Shown here: positions 1 through 11,950 of the stretch, piece by piece
How the letters are laid out: every line of letters starts with the position of its first letter
Position numbering within the stretch: the stretch's first letter is position 1
Source of the DNA: Durusdinium trenchii
Lineage: Eukaryota; Sar; Dinophyceae; Suessiales; Symbiodiniaceae
Reading direction: 5' to 3'
Assembly (NCBI GenBank): GCA_963970005.1
Contig: CAXAMN010023662.1
Location: forward strand, 384,413 to 448,412
Length of the DNA stretch: 64,000 bases
Notes under the pieces: generated by a model
Seen by the model: only the letters and a program-made list of their open reading frames with translations
Told to the model about the DNA's origin: nothing
Databases searched by the model: none
Position numbers and translations under genes: made by a program

Positions 1-46
1 TCCTATCCTATCCTATCCTATCCTATCCTATCCTATCCTATCCTAT
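1..46. repeat. TCCTA pentanucleotide microsatellite
   Basis: About nine perfect copies of TCCTA open the window, followed by a short TATC/TCTA run. The array is cut by the window edge, so its full length is unknown. It is not the TTTAGGG-type telomere repeat. Confidence 0.9.
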
Positions 47-1201
47 CTATCTATACCAGATGGTTGGAAAACCAAAAATGGTCCAAGATGGTCCAGGTTC
101 CCATCCAATGGTCGAACAATGTGGACTGACAGTCTCCTCAATGTCTTCTCAGTCCTCGAATCTTGGAGCTGATGACGCACTACTGTAACTAACCTACTAG
201 GTGAAGAAAAACATACTCAATCTGATGAACACACCATGTCATGTATGTGTCTTTTCAGCAGACATGGCTTGGCTTTCTTTGGGTGCTGTGCCAATGAAAC
301 ACTGATGACTGATGACTCGTCTCCCTATTGTCTTCCAACATCCGGCAGATGTTCGGCAGATTGGAATTGTTTTGGCATGTTTAATTGTAATCGGGAAAGT
401 CTTCGAGCTTTGTGTCGCATTCTGTTTCTTGCCTCGGTCTGCGTTTTTTCAGTGGTCTCAGATGACCTTTTGTTGATCTTATGTTTACGTCAGTGAACTG
501 GACTATCAAGCGGATGATCCTGAAATTGTACATGTCATCCCCATCCTCCACGGAGTTCTTTCCCAGGAAAGCTCAGTTGTTACCGGTGCCACGGACCCTG
601 ATTGAACAACCAACGGTCCCCAAAAAACCCGGTAGACAACGGCCCGTTCGGCCACGCCTGGTTAAGCAGTTGGAACACGGGAACCGAAGAGCCGAGCTCA
701 GTGATGAAACCTCCGGCTGCAGCTTGGTGAAAGGCACCGGAGCGAGTCCACGCGACGCGCCCCCGTGGGGTTCGGGTTCCAGGCTTCCATCGGCATGGAA
801 GCGTTGGCCGCTGTCAAGGCACGTGTTGTTTCGCCGGGGAAGATATGAGCTGCGAAATGGGACCCACATTGAAAGAAGCATGGCATGCGAAAGAGTCGAA
901 TGAGATGTCGGTGGCTCAAGTGGGGAACGTTGCAAAAGTTGAGATGATCACACACCACACACAAACACACATGGCTTTTGCAAGACATGTCAATTTCATG
1001 GTTCGCTCTGCTCTTCACATATCACTATATATACACATGCATATATACTTATGTGATCTTATGTGAGAGTTTGGAAGTGGTAGAAAAACAGGCCAGGTTC
1101 GTATGGCAGATGGTTTTCATCACCATGCTCTGATGCCTTTTCCGTTTGGACGTGCTCTACAAGTGCATGTCACGGGCCCCAAAAACCGCCCGTCTCCGCA
1201 G
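47..1201. other. No convincing gene; probable intron or intergenic
   Basis: Both strands have short open frames over 480-1018, but they overlap and none carries a recognisable motif. The 590-830 part is GC-richer and could hide an exon, though I could not choose a frame. The 1020-1060 part is an AT/CA-rich low-complexity run. Confidence 0.4.
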
Positions 1202-1272
1202 GACTTGATGCGCGTGGGGGCGCTCAGACCCGCTCGGGTGCAGGGGGGTGCGAGGCGGTTGTGGAAGGCCAG
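1202..1272 (+). CDS. Candidate host exon, unidentified gene
   Basis: An open frame of about 23 codons rich in Arg, Gly and Ala (starts DLMRVGALRP) follows a CCGCAG acceptor and ends at AAGGCCAG before a GC donor (GCTTGAAG). GC-AG introns are common in dinoflagellate genes. The island is much more GC-rich than its flanks. No family is recognised; it could be chance coding potential. Confidence 0.25.
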
Positions 1273-4200
1273 GCTTGAAGAGAGCTGCACTGACCATCAC
1301 TGACCTATTCACAGCTTGAGTCTATTGATTCATGAAGTTCGATGCCCTACAAGCCCAAGAAGTAGCCTTCTTTAAAAGGTGGGCACAGAGAGTGCTGAAT
1401 GTGAAAACCGTTGTTCAGCAGGAAAGGCCCACCTCCCTCTTTTTTCATGCAAGGCTGCAAGACATAGGGCTCGACGGCGTCAATGAAGGCGTCATACACT
1501 GCGAACAAGTTTCGAACAATGCATATAATTTCAAATGGGTGCCTTAATGTAAGTGGAAATACCACGCGCAGTCACGCACGGTCTGGCCTGGCATAGCAGT
1601 AATCTAAATTTGCGTGACCCGTGGTGTTCCGTTGTCGCGACGCGTCGCGACGGTGTTGTCCGACATCGTCGTCGATCCCACAGCGTCGCTGTCCTCGCAT
1701 TGGGCTGTGAAAGCAAGATCCGCAGCTCAGTCTTGCCGCTGGTGGGCGTCGGAAAGGCTGGGACTGCGAGCCGTTGCAACGAATGCAGTTGGGAGATGAA
1801 GAACGTAGCTCGCAGATGAGTGCGGATATCATCCTGAAAATGGGCAATTCACATGGTATGACTGACAGACTAGTGTTTGGGGCTTGGCTTCTGCAAGCCC
1901 AGTTGGTTGATGACGATCCTAAAGATAGGGGCGCCCCCAACCAGCAATGATGTTCTTATTTTGCCTGTTGCAAAACCATGCAACACATGGCAAAACCTAC
2001 CAGGACCCTCCTGTCGGGGTGTCCTGGCTGAACCCCACACTCCTTCTTTAGGCTTCCAGACAGGGCACCCTACGGTGTCGGGTCCTGGTATGGATTTTCG
2101 GTTGCAAACCTCCCCAGTTAGGAAGGAAGAAACATCTGAACGGCCTGTTGGGTCGATGTCCAGTGCGCGACCTGGATCCGGTTTGACTCGGTTTTGATCA
2201 AAAGGGACGCCGCATCTTGAAGTAGGGCAGGGCTGTGGTTATACACAGGGGTCCCCCCAATGAGTCCATTCTGAGGTGGGTAGTGCTAATGTATCAAAAG
2301 ACGGGTTAGTCAGTTTGAGCGCCAGGGGATAGGTCCCTTGGTAAGGGTTTCTCGGTATTTGTTATGGAGCCAAAGCGGCCTTTAGTGGTTCCATGGCCTC
2401 CAGCTGCACAGCCGGCCCATGAGGAACCCCAGAGGGCAAGTCCAAGTCTATGATCACTTATGATCACCCAAAAACCCCAAAGACATCAGAAAACCATCAT
2501 AAACTACAACCCACTCACCCAAACCAGGTAACCAACAAGACCTCCACGGTCCCCTCCGTGCTTTCCGGACCAAACCAAACCGGTCCGCCACGCCGGTCCG
2601 CCACACCGGTCGAGGCGCTCGGTGGAGGACCTGCCATGGCACTCTTTGAGGAGCCCAGCACTCTGAGGCGCGGAACCGAGCGGAACCGGAACGCAGGCTT
2701 CAACGCCTGCTACGAACGGAGTGATTGGACGCTACGAACGTGGCCACGAACGTGGCTCCTGATAATTAACTACGAAAAGAGAACAAGAGGACAGGCTTAA
2801 ACACCGGGTTTCGGCGCCTACCTCTGAGGGAAGGACCTCCCTTCTGCGACATTTCAGGCGAGCCCAAAGTTCCCGAGGGACTGGAGATGAAGTGGGAACA
2901 AAAATGAACGTTCATTCCATTTGTTCTTTTGTACCGGAGGTTACTTGTGAACCGTAATTATATATGGCTGCTTGCAATCCCTTCAATTTGTGAGTCCGTT
3001 CACAGTGGGAGCGAAGTCATGCGGATGCTCTTGGTTGCTACATGTTGTTACAGTGGGTCGAGGGGGACTGGGGGCACAACTTCAGCCAGGAGTGGATGTT
3101 TCAATTGTAGATGACCAATCGCCATCACAGAAAGGCATGGTTTGACAATGGTTGACATTAAGAAAGAACAATCATCAGCAAGCTTTCTCCCAACAAGATT
3201 GAGTCTCTCGGAAATGGACATGGCCCTGGGCGATGTCCATCCGGACATGATTTATTTCATCGGCTTACAGCTTTGCAGACGAGCACACAGCTCTTGTGCT
3301 TGTTTTGCGAGCACAAAGCATCCCCACTTTGTGGGTTTGAGAAGTGATCCCAAGGCGATGTGGAGTTTGGGACATTTCCTCCAATTCCGACATGATGCAG
3401 TGGGAGTGTGAATTGGGATTTAAAGACAGATGAACTTCACAAGGGTTACTGGCAAAAAAACACATATTGGTCTTGTAGCTCCTTGGTAAGTTTTGCGCAC
3501 CCTTCAAATTGGTGATCAGAAGACCATCCCTAATATAGATATCATTGGTGACACTGTAGCCTTCATCTTTTGAAAGATCTTTAAAGTGTTAAACAGTTAT
3601 ATAAACAGTTACAATCTGAGAAGTGGCACTTCTCACCTGTCCATCAACAGAATCGCGCAACTTACAAGAGGCTCAGCTCGTGTCCCAAGAAACGATCTTG
3701 AAAGTAGTATCAAGAAAAATATGTAGGACAAAAATGAAAAAAGAACACAACAACACATGATTTAGGAGGACCATGTTCCATATCAATATTCTATCTACTT
3801 GAGGGTGACCATACCTTGTTGCTTGTGCCAACCGGGCCACAAGGGATGCCTACCACGAGCTCCGCTCCAAACTCCAGGAGCAGCAGCGAAAAGCCATCAC
3901 CCTTGCCCAAGCGACCACGAGTGTCCTTTACCACAGCATCTTGGGGCACACCATTTTGCCGGCGTTCGGCCTTTGCTTCGGATTCGCAGAAGGATGGTGT
4001 CTTAAAGGAAAACAACCAAATACACCTTCACGATTGTGTGTGTGTTTTTGTTACTGTACTTTCTGTATGATGTTTTGTCCATCAAAACGCAACATGGTCA
4101 CTTGGTCACTGCCAGGGACCTGGAGCTCTCTGCAGGTCTGCTGCACGAGCACAGACCTGACGGAAAAAACGACACGAAGATAAAAACACAACCTTTGGCT

Positions 4201-6152
4201 ATGGTCAACCACGCAGACGGTTCACATGACCCCCCAAAAAAACAATGTCCACCTACGGCCTGGCGCAGCCCTGGGGTATTGGAAGGGAATTGATTTCCCC
4301 ACATGAATACAGTAGCCTAGATCATCCCACGATCCATTTCTGTCCCATTGGATGCCGGTGTGCATCAAAATAGGGAAGGCTTCCCAGGCGTTCCATCCGG
4401 GGTCGGTTCGGACCATGTGACTGGTCGAAAAACCCAGCGATCTCGGAGCGGTCGGTGTCTCTCTCATGGTCTTCTACACCCATGCGACTCCCAGTGACTT
4501 CCACGGAAAAACCCGGGAAGACATGTCAATGTGTGTGGCTGAGGTGAGCATGCGCACCTTCAACGGTGATGATCCCAAAACCTTATCGAGTCCAACGGAG
4601 CGAGTGGCTTGGAATGAACACCAAGGGGGATCGACCGGGATCGACCAGGGTTTGTCAGGAGGGTGGGTTGGCAGGGCTGGTGAAGGTTTTTGTTGTCGGT
4701 CTGCAGCATTGTTCGAATATGTGTGATATGTGTCATGTGATGTTTTGGGGGTAGACCCCTTCATAGAGACCCCAAATTGAAGAGGGAAAGATGAAACTGT
4801 CATTCCCATTCAAGTGACGTGTGCTGGACCATTTTGGACACCAGTCCGTACTGTTTGTTGAAAAGCGGAAAAGAATCAACCTGGGTTGGCACAAAACAAA
4901 CCCAGAAGACATGACTCATGATGAACGCCAATAGGTTTGTGACATAGAAGTGTTCCAAGGGTCACTGCCAACTCCAATCAAGTGTCATCCGAGTCGACCA
5001 AAAGAACCACTTCTACTTCTACTACACACGCAGACTCAACCAGATCCAGATCATGATTCATCATGATTCATCCACCCACCCCACTACCAAACACTGCCAT
5101 GGGACTGCCATATATGCCAATCACTTGACCCCCAAAACCATCCCTGGCCGTTTCTCGGCAGTCCCATGGCAGCCCCATGGAGTGTTTGGGACCGTCTCTC
5201 TCGAGCCGTCCGTTCCGGCCGTCCGTCCGCGGCCGACTTAGGCCTTGTCACCCATGGCCGATGGCTTGGCGCCCGCGGAGGACTCGCAGGAGGTCACGGC
5301 CAACGTGGAAAGTCTGCGCCTGGGCATGGCATCAGGTGCCCCAAAAGGGGGGGCGGGTCTCGTCAAAGGCTGAGGAGGCTTGTTGGAGGCCTTTTGGAGA
5401 GATGGCAGGCTTTGGGGGGTCTTTGTTGGCGTTTCCATGCAATTTCAAAAAGAGTCTTGAGGTAGTTGTGGCTAAGATGTGAGGAACTGAAGCACAACAA
5501 CCTGATTCGGAGCCTCATGGACGGTTCTTTGCGAAGAATGCACCCCAAAAGACTAAGAGGCAGGGCCGACGTTTCCTTTCTTTTGGGTCCCTAAGTCTTT
5601 TTCGCGCTCTGAGAGTCTTCTTTCTTCCAGTTCATGTCCGGGTCCCCCAGGGGCAGCCTCTGCAATTGGTCCGTTACAAGCGCTCACTCCCTCAGACCCG
5701 TTATTCTTCTTCGCCGCTCCCGTTTGCACGGCCCCAAAACCACTCCACCCCGCCTTTCGTTCCTGTCCTTCTACACAGAGACGGCAGACCTTTCCGCTCG
5801 CGAATCGGACGTCACGCCCGGCCGTAAACCGGACGTGGTTGTTCCTCGACCGAACGGAGGTCGCGCTTGGTGCTGGAAGATGAGTTGGACGCCAGGACCT
5901 CGCGGCCGGGCGGTCGCGGTCGCGCGGAGATGCGCGTTCTCCGAGGTCCACGGTGGTTTTTCGGGGTCCAGGGTGGGTGAAGAGAACCTCCGAAGAAGAG
6001 GGCGAACTGGTGGGTGTGATGGTAGAAGGTTGATTCACACCCTCTATTATGATTACTGTAGGAGGTGTTTTTCATCAGTCTACAATTCTTACAATTACTT
6101 ATATAATACTGTATTGATCAATTGATAATTGATCCCTTCAATGTTCTCATGA
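1273..6152. other. No supported gene; scattered GC-rich islands
   Basis: GC-rich islands at about 1640-1800, 2540-2780, 5160-5400 and 5570-6010 have open frames on both strands that contradict each other, so no call is made. The 5553-6038 frame on the - strand (161 codons) is the longest but is Arg/Ser/Pro-rich and without motifs. Much of 2800-5100 is ordinary AT-richer DNA with chance ORFs. A 10-bp inverted pair (ACCAGGACCC and its complement) brackets 1999-2089. Confidence 0.35.
2709..2776. repeat. Copy of dispersed GCTACGAACG-type repeat
   Basis: The words CTACGAACG, GCTACGAACG and CACGAACGTGGCTCCTG occur close together. The same words reappear at 55634-55672, 56895-56960 and 62400-62580, giving a diverged short dispersed repeat. 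Confidence 0.4.
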
Positions 6153-6218
6153 TTTCCCTACCCGTACGCAGTTCACATTCCAGTGTTTCCCTACCCGTAC
6201 GCAGTTCACATTCCAGTC
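6153..6218. repeat. 33-bp tandem duplication
   Basis: Two copies of a 33-bp unit beginning TTTCCCTACCCGTACGCAG sit end to end (6153-6185 and 6186-6218) and are identical except for the final base. This is a recent local duplication. Confidence 0.9.
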
Positions 6219-6437
6219 TCGCTCGCAGGTGGTTGTTCGTAGGAGACCCACTGAATTTGTTTATTTGTTTAAAGAGTGCCCTGAAGGCAAAGCCACCCCT
6301 TATACTGGGACTTACCCAGACTTCCTTTTCCAGACATTGCTTCAGACTTACTGCACAAATTACTGCAACGAAGCTGCAGGGGTTTTCCTATGTTTTCCTT
6401 TTCTATTTCGCAAGAGGATCGGAGACCACAAATACGT

Positions 6438-6478
6438 CAAGATCCTCAGATCATTTCAGATCATCTCAGATCATCAAG
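6438..6478. repeat. AGATCAT-type short tandem repeat
   Basis: Imperfect tandem copies of CAGATCATTT/CAGATCATCT occur just upstream of a candidate exon. Confidence 0.6.
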
Positions 6479-6499
6479 CATGAGGAGCAAACATGTGAG

Positions 6500-6625
6500 C
6501 ATCAATGAGCCCAACCACTTGGAGCGCGTCTTGCTGAAGCAAGCATCGCCCATGCGGACTCCCACGGCCTATGCCGAGCAGGCGGGTCCGGTGCCGCCCG
6601 GTGGCGGTGACGTCAGGATCAGGAG
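6500..6625 (+). CDS. Candidate host exon, unidentified gene
   Basis: An open frame beginning INEPNHLERVLLKQASPM follows a GTGAG acceptor-like AG and ends at AGGAG before GTAGGC, a good donor. Codon use looks coding (GC-rich third positions). The family is unknown. A weak polypyrimidine tract makes the 5' edge uncertain. Confidence 0.25.
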
Positions 6626-7005
6626 GTAGGCGACAGGTGTCTCTTTTTTGGTTTGTTCATCATGTGGGGTGGGGAACTGTTGCAAGAAAACAACATGTAT
6701 AGAGTTTGTTTAATCTCACCGGCTACAACAAATTTCACTGAGCACGAATGAGACAAGGAGATCTCACAGTCATTGTTGGTTCGATCTTCTATATTGCTGT
6801 TTAGCTAGGAAAAAGTAAGTTGTGTGATGTTATGTGGGGGCTGATGAGTGAATGCCTATCAAAGCAATCCAAGAATCAGCTGGTGATTACTTGCAGCAAG
6901 ACATGATAGTATCAGGTGTTATATGTGCTTCTTGTTTATTTTATGTATCCATTTCTCATATTACCTCCTTCCTCCATCCTCAGCTCACCAGAAATTGCAC
7001 TATAG

Positions 7006-7226
7006 ACTCACTCCGCCCATCGGCATCCGTCCGAGACCTCACCCGAGGAGACCTCGCCCTTGCCGGAGAACTGGGATCTCTACAAGCAGTTCAAGTCCAG
7101 CCCCTCGCCCGCCCGCAGAGGGTGGCGCATTAAAGGTTGAACTCGGATTGATTATTGGCTGCACAAACACTGCTCCTTTAAGCTGCTCATTCATCGGGAG
7201 TTCATCAACGAGATCCAAGCGGACAG
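7006..7226 (+). CDS. Candidate host exon with an in-frame TGA
   Basis: One frame reads protein-like sequence on both sides of a single TGA at 7138-7140. The upstream part contains PLPENWDLYKQF and the downstream part DYWLHKHCSFKLLIHREF. It ends at GCGGACAG before a GTTAGC donor. The upstream edge is set by an AG at 7004-7005, just after an in-frame TAG. No family is recognised. It may be a pseudo-exon, two exons whose boundary I cannot place, or a base error. Confidence 0.25.
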
Positions 7227-7902
7227 GTTAGCGTCGTCGTACTTGCGAAGAATGCCAACAGACACCCACAGGAATGACGAGAGAGAACACGGGTGATTTG
7301 TACAAAGAGTGATCAGCAAGGTCATCATAATCAAGATCACCACCAGTGTCGTCGCATCATCCTCGTACTTGTCCTTCTGTTACCCTTGTCCATGTCCTTG
7401 TCTCAGAAACAATCAGACCTCGCAGCAAATGATCCCCGGATCATCTTGGAAAAAACATCGTGGTGAATTGCAGTGAGCCCCTCATCGGCACCAGAAATTT
7501 CCCACACCCCCAAGACCAAGTTTTGGTCAGCGTATGAAGATCTACAAAACGCCAGTGCTTTCTGCACAAAGTCATCCTGATCAATCGGATGTAGGGACGG
7601 TGAAGGTCACCCTCTTCGGAGTGCACGAAAGCGACGAGATCGGAGTCCGGAGTGCGCGAACACTGTTGTTCTACTTGCTTGGCACGTTTGGGGGGAAGGG
7701 TGGGGTACCCTCCCAATGTTGCAATGTTTTCTACCCAATAATCTTTGAGAAACACCTGGAAGCAGGGCTGCCCGCCCTTGCCACGGTGGAACAAATCCTG
7801 AGCTCGGCGTACCTCAGAGAGACTCCAATTAATACTATCTTCACACATCCATGTTCATTCTCCTTCTTTTCACCACCCCACCCCACACCCAGCCAGAGCC
7901 AG

Positions 7903-7988
7903 GTCAGGCGGCCAGCGGAGCCACCACACGAGGCGCTGGCGGAAGCCCAGAGCTGAAGTCCACCAGTGCCTCGGAGTTCACCAAAGCG
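7903..7988 (+). CDS. Candidate host exon, unidentified gene
   Basis: The frame GQAASGATTRGAGGSPELKS follows a C-rich tract ending in CCAG and runs to ACCAAAGCG before a GTTTGT donor. It is Ser/Thr/Gly-rich and lacks motifs. Confidence 0.25.
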
Positions 7989-7989
7989 G

Positions 7990-8921
7990 TTTGTATCATA
8001 GTGAGACCCCTCACCAGTGGGTTTTGCGGCTTTGCTTCTTGTCTCAGCCTAGTTTCAGGCTGTCTGGGCCTCCCCAGCATAAGCCTCACCAGTGGGTGTT
8101 GATTTGTTTTCCTTTTTCAACGAGATCTTTGGGGGTCTCCCTATTTTAACCCACATCCAACTGGCTTATGGACGGCCGGCAACACTCGGAGCACGATGGT
8201 TGTATGTTGAGTTTGTCCCATGACCTGTCATAGTCGACAACATGATCGAGGCATTCACCAACCATCATCATCTACTGTTATAGCCAAGTTGTATGACCAA
8301 AGCTGTATGGTTGTGTTTGTTGATGAGTCATGAGTCAAAGCCTCCCCGACAAAAGCATGGCTTTGATTGACCAGACTCTGTATGGAATCTGATCAAGTTC
8401 AGTGCTCAACCAGGGTCCCATCTTTTGACCCTTCATCAAGCATCATCAAGCCCCAGGATTCCTTCCAGATTCTACATCTCCAGGCTTCAGGGGTTTTATT
8501 AGACAGCCAGATGGTCTTTTGGATGGTCTTTTGGATGATCATCAAAGGTTGATTGTGGACATTCCCTTGGGTACAAAAGCTGCCTGGTGGAGGATGACGC
8601 TTCTACAAGGATACAGTTCGTGGAGTTCTGAAGCCAGTTGATGAAAGAACAGACCATCAGGATCCATCGGGATCCATCAGGATCCATCAGGTCTGATTGA
8701 AATCTTGCGGTTCAACTTGCTTTGCAGGTCTTTTTGATAGAAACCTCCACCAAGAGACCTTCCTCCACCAACACTTGCCATCAAATGCTGTGCTGACTGG
8801 CTAGTTCTGAATCTGCTGGCTGACCTTACTTGTCCTGCCTTGGACTCTCTTAAGGCAGGCCACCCTGCTGCTCCTTTTTTCGAGTTGTTTGCATCCTTGT
8901 TGGTTGTGGTTCCAGCACCAG
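7990..8921. other. Probable intron or intergenic; short repeats only
   Basis: No gene is seen. It holds a direct repeat CCTCACCAGTGGGT (about 8010 and 8086), a 13-bp tandem (ATGGTCTTTTGG) near 8511-8538 and a 10-bp tandem (ATCAGGATCC) near 8657-8691. Confidence 0.45.
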
Positions 8922-9109
8922 GCCACCGCATCAGCCCTCACCCGGGCGCCTTTTGCGCCGCGGCCCTGCGATCGGCCGTGCCACCACCGGCGCCCGCCGT
9001 GGCACCACTGCCCACGCGTGGCCTGACGCGGCCCTCGAAGTGCTCTCCACGGCGCTCTCCGGACACCGTGGACATGAGCGGCGTGGTGAGGCCGGAGATA
9101 AAGCCCTTG
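8922..9109 (+). CDS. Candidate host exon, unidentified gene
   Basis: A GC-rich island follows CACCAG and ends at CCCTTG before GTGAGA. The frame contains HPGAFCAAALRSAVPPPAPA and later DTVDMSGVVRPEIKPL. It is Pro/Ala/Arg-rich. An alternative donor (GTGAGG) lies at about 9085. The - strand also has an open frame, so strand assignment rests on the splice-like edges. Confidence 0.25.
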
Positions 9110-9904
9110 GTGAGACGGCGCGACCGGTGTGACCGGGCATGACTCACATGACCAAACGGGACAATGAGAGAATGAGAATAGATGTATTTTTGGGAGTTGG
9201 ATATTTGGATGGGCAGAAGCCTACTATAGCACTGGATTTGGTTGAGAGATTTGTGGGGATCCAACAAACTTGAGCACATATATATATATATACACACATG
9301 GACATACAGTAAAAGGCCCTTACGCCGCTATCGTTGTGTTTGGTGCTAGACATTTACTGTAGTCGATCTGTTGCAAATTGGATGGAGGGAGATCCCAACC
9401 TATCCGGCATGAGTTAGCCCTTCCTTTGCATGGCTTCTTGCGCCAAGCAGTTGGCCATGGTTGATGGTCAAGTGTTCACATGGCTCCCGGTAAACTGGTT
9501 ATATGTAGTCCAGAAGTCTTGAAAACATGGATTTAACTTCAAGCCCCCAGTCAGGATGCGCGGACTTGCGAGTCAGTGGCGCTTCTACGTTACCCCTTGC
9601 TGCGGTTTTTTCACAGCGGGTGTAAGTCCCCCAGTCAGGATATTAGACAAGATACAAACATATACAAACCAAATATATCCAGCAAAACCTAATGAACTTC
9701 TGTGTGATTTTGGTGTTTGGTGGATAATTGTTATACGATTATAATATGTAATTAGTAATATTTGTATAAATATATATAATTACGTATAATTACTATATGC
9801 AACAAATTTTTGTATATATAATGTAACTAAAATGGTATATATACTTTGTTTTTCTTACGTTCTTTCATTATTATAAAGGATTCTAGCTTAATTTGCCCCC
9901 TCAG
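9110..9904. other. AT-rich intron-like stretch
   Basis: It contains a TA/CA dinucleotide run (9276-9298) and a markedly AT-rich block (about 9650-9890). A short GC-richer piece at 9545-9640 repeats the word CCCCCAGTCAGGAT twice. No gene is seen. Confidence 0.5.
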
Positions 9905-10066
9905 AATCATCAGTTGAGGTCTGGGACTCCAGGACGGACGACCGGCAAAGCAGTGACCCGCTCTTCCCCACATCAGCGGCTTCCGGGTTTTCTCCATCAG
10001 AACAAGACGACCTCAGCCCAGAACAAGGACACATGCGATCCTCCAAAACCTCTCAAAACCACTGGG
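9905..10066 (+). CDS. Candidate host exon, unidentified gene
   Basis: After the AT-rich block a CCCCTCAG acceptor opens a frame reading SSVEVWDSRTDDRQSSDPLF, which stays open to CACTGGG before GTTGTA. It is acidic and Ser-rich, typical of a disordered region. Another frame is also open across this stretch, so the call is tentative. Confidence 0.25.
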
Positions 10067-10509
10067 GTTGTAGTACATGATCATGGATCGATTGAGTTTG
10101 TTCCACGGAGATCAGTTTCAGGGTCCATTTTTTTCTGCAAGGGTTTCGTTCGGGTACCTTGACCGATGTTGAGACCTAAAAGAGAAGGCCGGTCACGAGT
10201 CACTACACTGCACGGCAGCTAACCACACCGGTCTCGAGTTTTGCTCCTACACGGCCGTGTGGGAGCAGCTCTCGCGAGTCCAAAGCCTGAAACCTGGGGA
10301 AAGTCAGGAGCCTGAAACCTGCAGCAAGAACTGATGTTGGACACAGCACCATACAGCACCCCAATCTAGGGCAATGGATCTACGATTGAACTCCACCACA
10401 CGTTCGAAGAACACCGACCCCAAATGAGCTAGACAGCTAGACAGCTGCTGTAGACAGCTAGACCTATCCCTTCGCTCCTCCGCGAAGGTCGATCCAGCTG
10501 GGTCCCCAG

Positions 10510-10607
10510 GACTCCATCGACTCCGCGGTGCCCGAGGGCCGCAAGTCCTTTGCGCCTGGGACGGAGCGGACCGGACCGGGGGGTCCAGCCGGGCGGCGGG
10601 CGAACAG
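10510..10607 (+). CDS. Candidate host exon, unidentified gene
   Basis: A clean 98-bp exon-like block runs from the CCCCAG acceptor to CGAACAG before GTTCGAAC. It reads DSIDSAVPEGRKSFAPGTER then a Gly/Arg-rich end. The last 10 bases are tandemly repeated (GAACAGGTTC). No family is recognised. Confidence 0.3.
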
Positions 10608-11405
10608 GTTCGAACAGGTTCGACCAACAAGGGCTTCACGGTGGTTCTTCTTTTCATGTGGTTTGTGGTGTTTTCATGTGTCGGTTTTGTTTGTTTGGAG
10701 GCGGGGCGTTGAGTTTTTTGGTTTGGAATGAGTTGAGGAGAGAGGGTGTTGCGTCGTATGGGACGTCTTGGGTCGGTCAACTCCATCGTCCTGCTGTTTG
10801 CATCACTCCTCGTCGAACTGGCATGGGCCGTATGTCCGGAGGAGGTCCTTTCATAGGCCAACCTGATAGAACCTGAACTTCCTGCCTTTGTGCAGCTGCA
10901 AGATACAACAAACATCACGCACAGAAAATGGATTTGGAATGGTGTTGAACAGGTGTTCTTTCGTTAATGGGACCGGAAAGGACCCGTTTCAGGCCTTGCG
11001 ATTTCTGAAGACAGGCCCACGCCAAAAAAGAGGCTGGTGCTAGTTCCATCGAGGCTGGTCCTCCGGAGCTGAACTGGTCCGACTTGATCATCTTCGATCC
11101 AGTCGGCTGATGTTAAAATAACAGTGTGATCAGCGTGCCAGGGATGTTGAAGGTGGACAGTGGGTCTTACATCCCCACATGGAGAGGTGTTGTTGATCAA
11201 CAATCTACATTACTTGGATAAATTTGGCATGATCTCCTGCAAATCCTGGATCCTCCCCATCTCGGTCTTTGTTGAGTGATTTATAGGTACCCTGAGAACA
11301 GACATTCAACACGCTTCTGTACTGTGTCTCTACAAATACAATTCAGTGACCCTCCACTTTTTGCAAGCCAGCTGCAAGCTTCAATGCTCTAGGTCATCCT
11401 GTGAG

Positions 11406-11578
11406 GTTCAAACGGCCCCCTCTTTGATTCACTCCCGCCTGCGCCCCGTCGCACCATCGTCCCGTCCCAGTCGCCCAGCCCAGCCTCGGACGGTGGCGCC
11501 TCCGCGATCGAAAGCCTCGCCACTCAGGCGACCTTCCAAAGCCTGGAGCCGGGCCCCGAGATCTATGCGGTGAAGCAG
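11406..11578 (+). CDS. Candidate host exon with GC donor
   Basis: The frame includes PPAPRRTIVPSQSPSPASDG and SAIESLATQATFQSLEPGPE and ends at GTGAAGCAG before a GC donor (GCAGATCC). An in-frame TGA just upstream requires the acceptor at 11404-11405 or later. The reading is low-complexity at first, then protein-like. Confidence 0.3.
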
Positions 11579-11626
11579 GCAGATCCCGGCTCTTCCTCTT
11601 TGTTCATCATGAATTATGAATCATCA

Positions 11627-11658
11627 TCCCTCCTCCTCCTCCTCCTCCTCCTCCTCCC

Positions 11659-11714
<56 letters not shown>

Positions 11715-11724
11715 NNNNNNNNNN

Positions 11725-11771
<47 letters not shown>

Positions 11772-11950
11772 TTCATCTTCATCTTCATCTTCATCTTCAT
11801 CTTCATCTTCATCCTCATCCTCATCCTCATCCTCATCCTCATCCTCATCCTCATCCTCATCCTCATCCTCATCCTCATCATCCTCATCATCACCATCCTC
11901 ATCATCATCCTCATCCTCATCATCATCATCGTCCTCCTCCTCATCATCAT
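11627..11950. repeat. Compound trinucleotide and hexanucleotide microsatellite
   Basis: Successive blocks of (CTC)n, (ATC)n, the assembly gap, (ATC)n, (TTCATC)n, (CTCATC)n and mixed CTC/ATC units run for over 300 bp. The unit drifts from ATC to TTCATC to CTCATC, consistent with stepwise expansion of mutated units. It makes spurious poly-His, poly-Ile and poly-Met reading frames. Confidence 0.95.
11715..11724. other. Assembly gap (10 N) inside microsatellite
   Basis: Ten N lie between two identical (ATC)n blocks. The true length is unknown because the repeat could not be assembled through. Confidence 0.97.

Noticed and set aside
1-46. Telomere at the window start
   Set aside because: The TCCTA unit is not a TTTAGGG-type repeat and no subtelomeric structure is visible.
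912-920. TGGCTCAAG, like the end of the dinoflagellate spliced leader
   Set aside because: Isolated 9-mer without the preceding CCATTT and without retrocopy features; expected by chance in 64 kb.
5553-6038. 161-codon frame on - and 163-codon frame on +
   Set aside because: They overlap each other in a GC-rich island; neither has splice-like edges or a recognisable domain.
7441-7956. Overlapping 135- and 140-codon frames on opposite strands
   Set aside because: They contradict each other and lack motifs.
10600-10630. tRNA-like GGTTCGAAC box
   Set aside because: It is part of a small tandem repeat; no matching A box, acceptor stem or anticodon arm.
10304-10918. 204-codon frame on the - strand
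   Set aside because: It runs across a better + strand exon candidate (10510-10607) and AT-richer flanks; low-complexity and without motifs.
11627-11950. CRISPR-like array
   Set aside because: Simple trinucleotide and hexanucleotide units without spacers.
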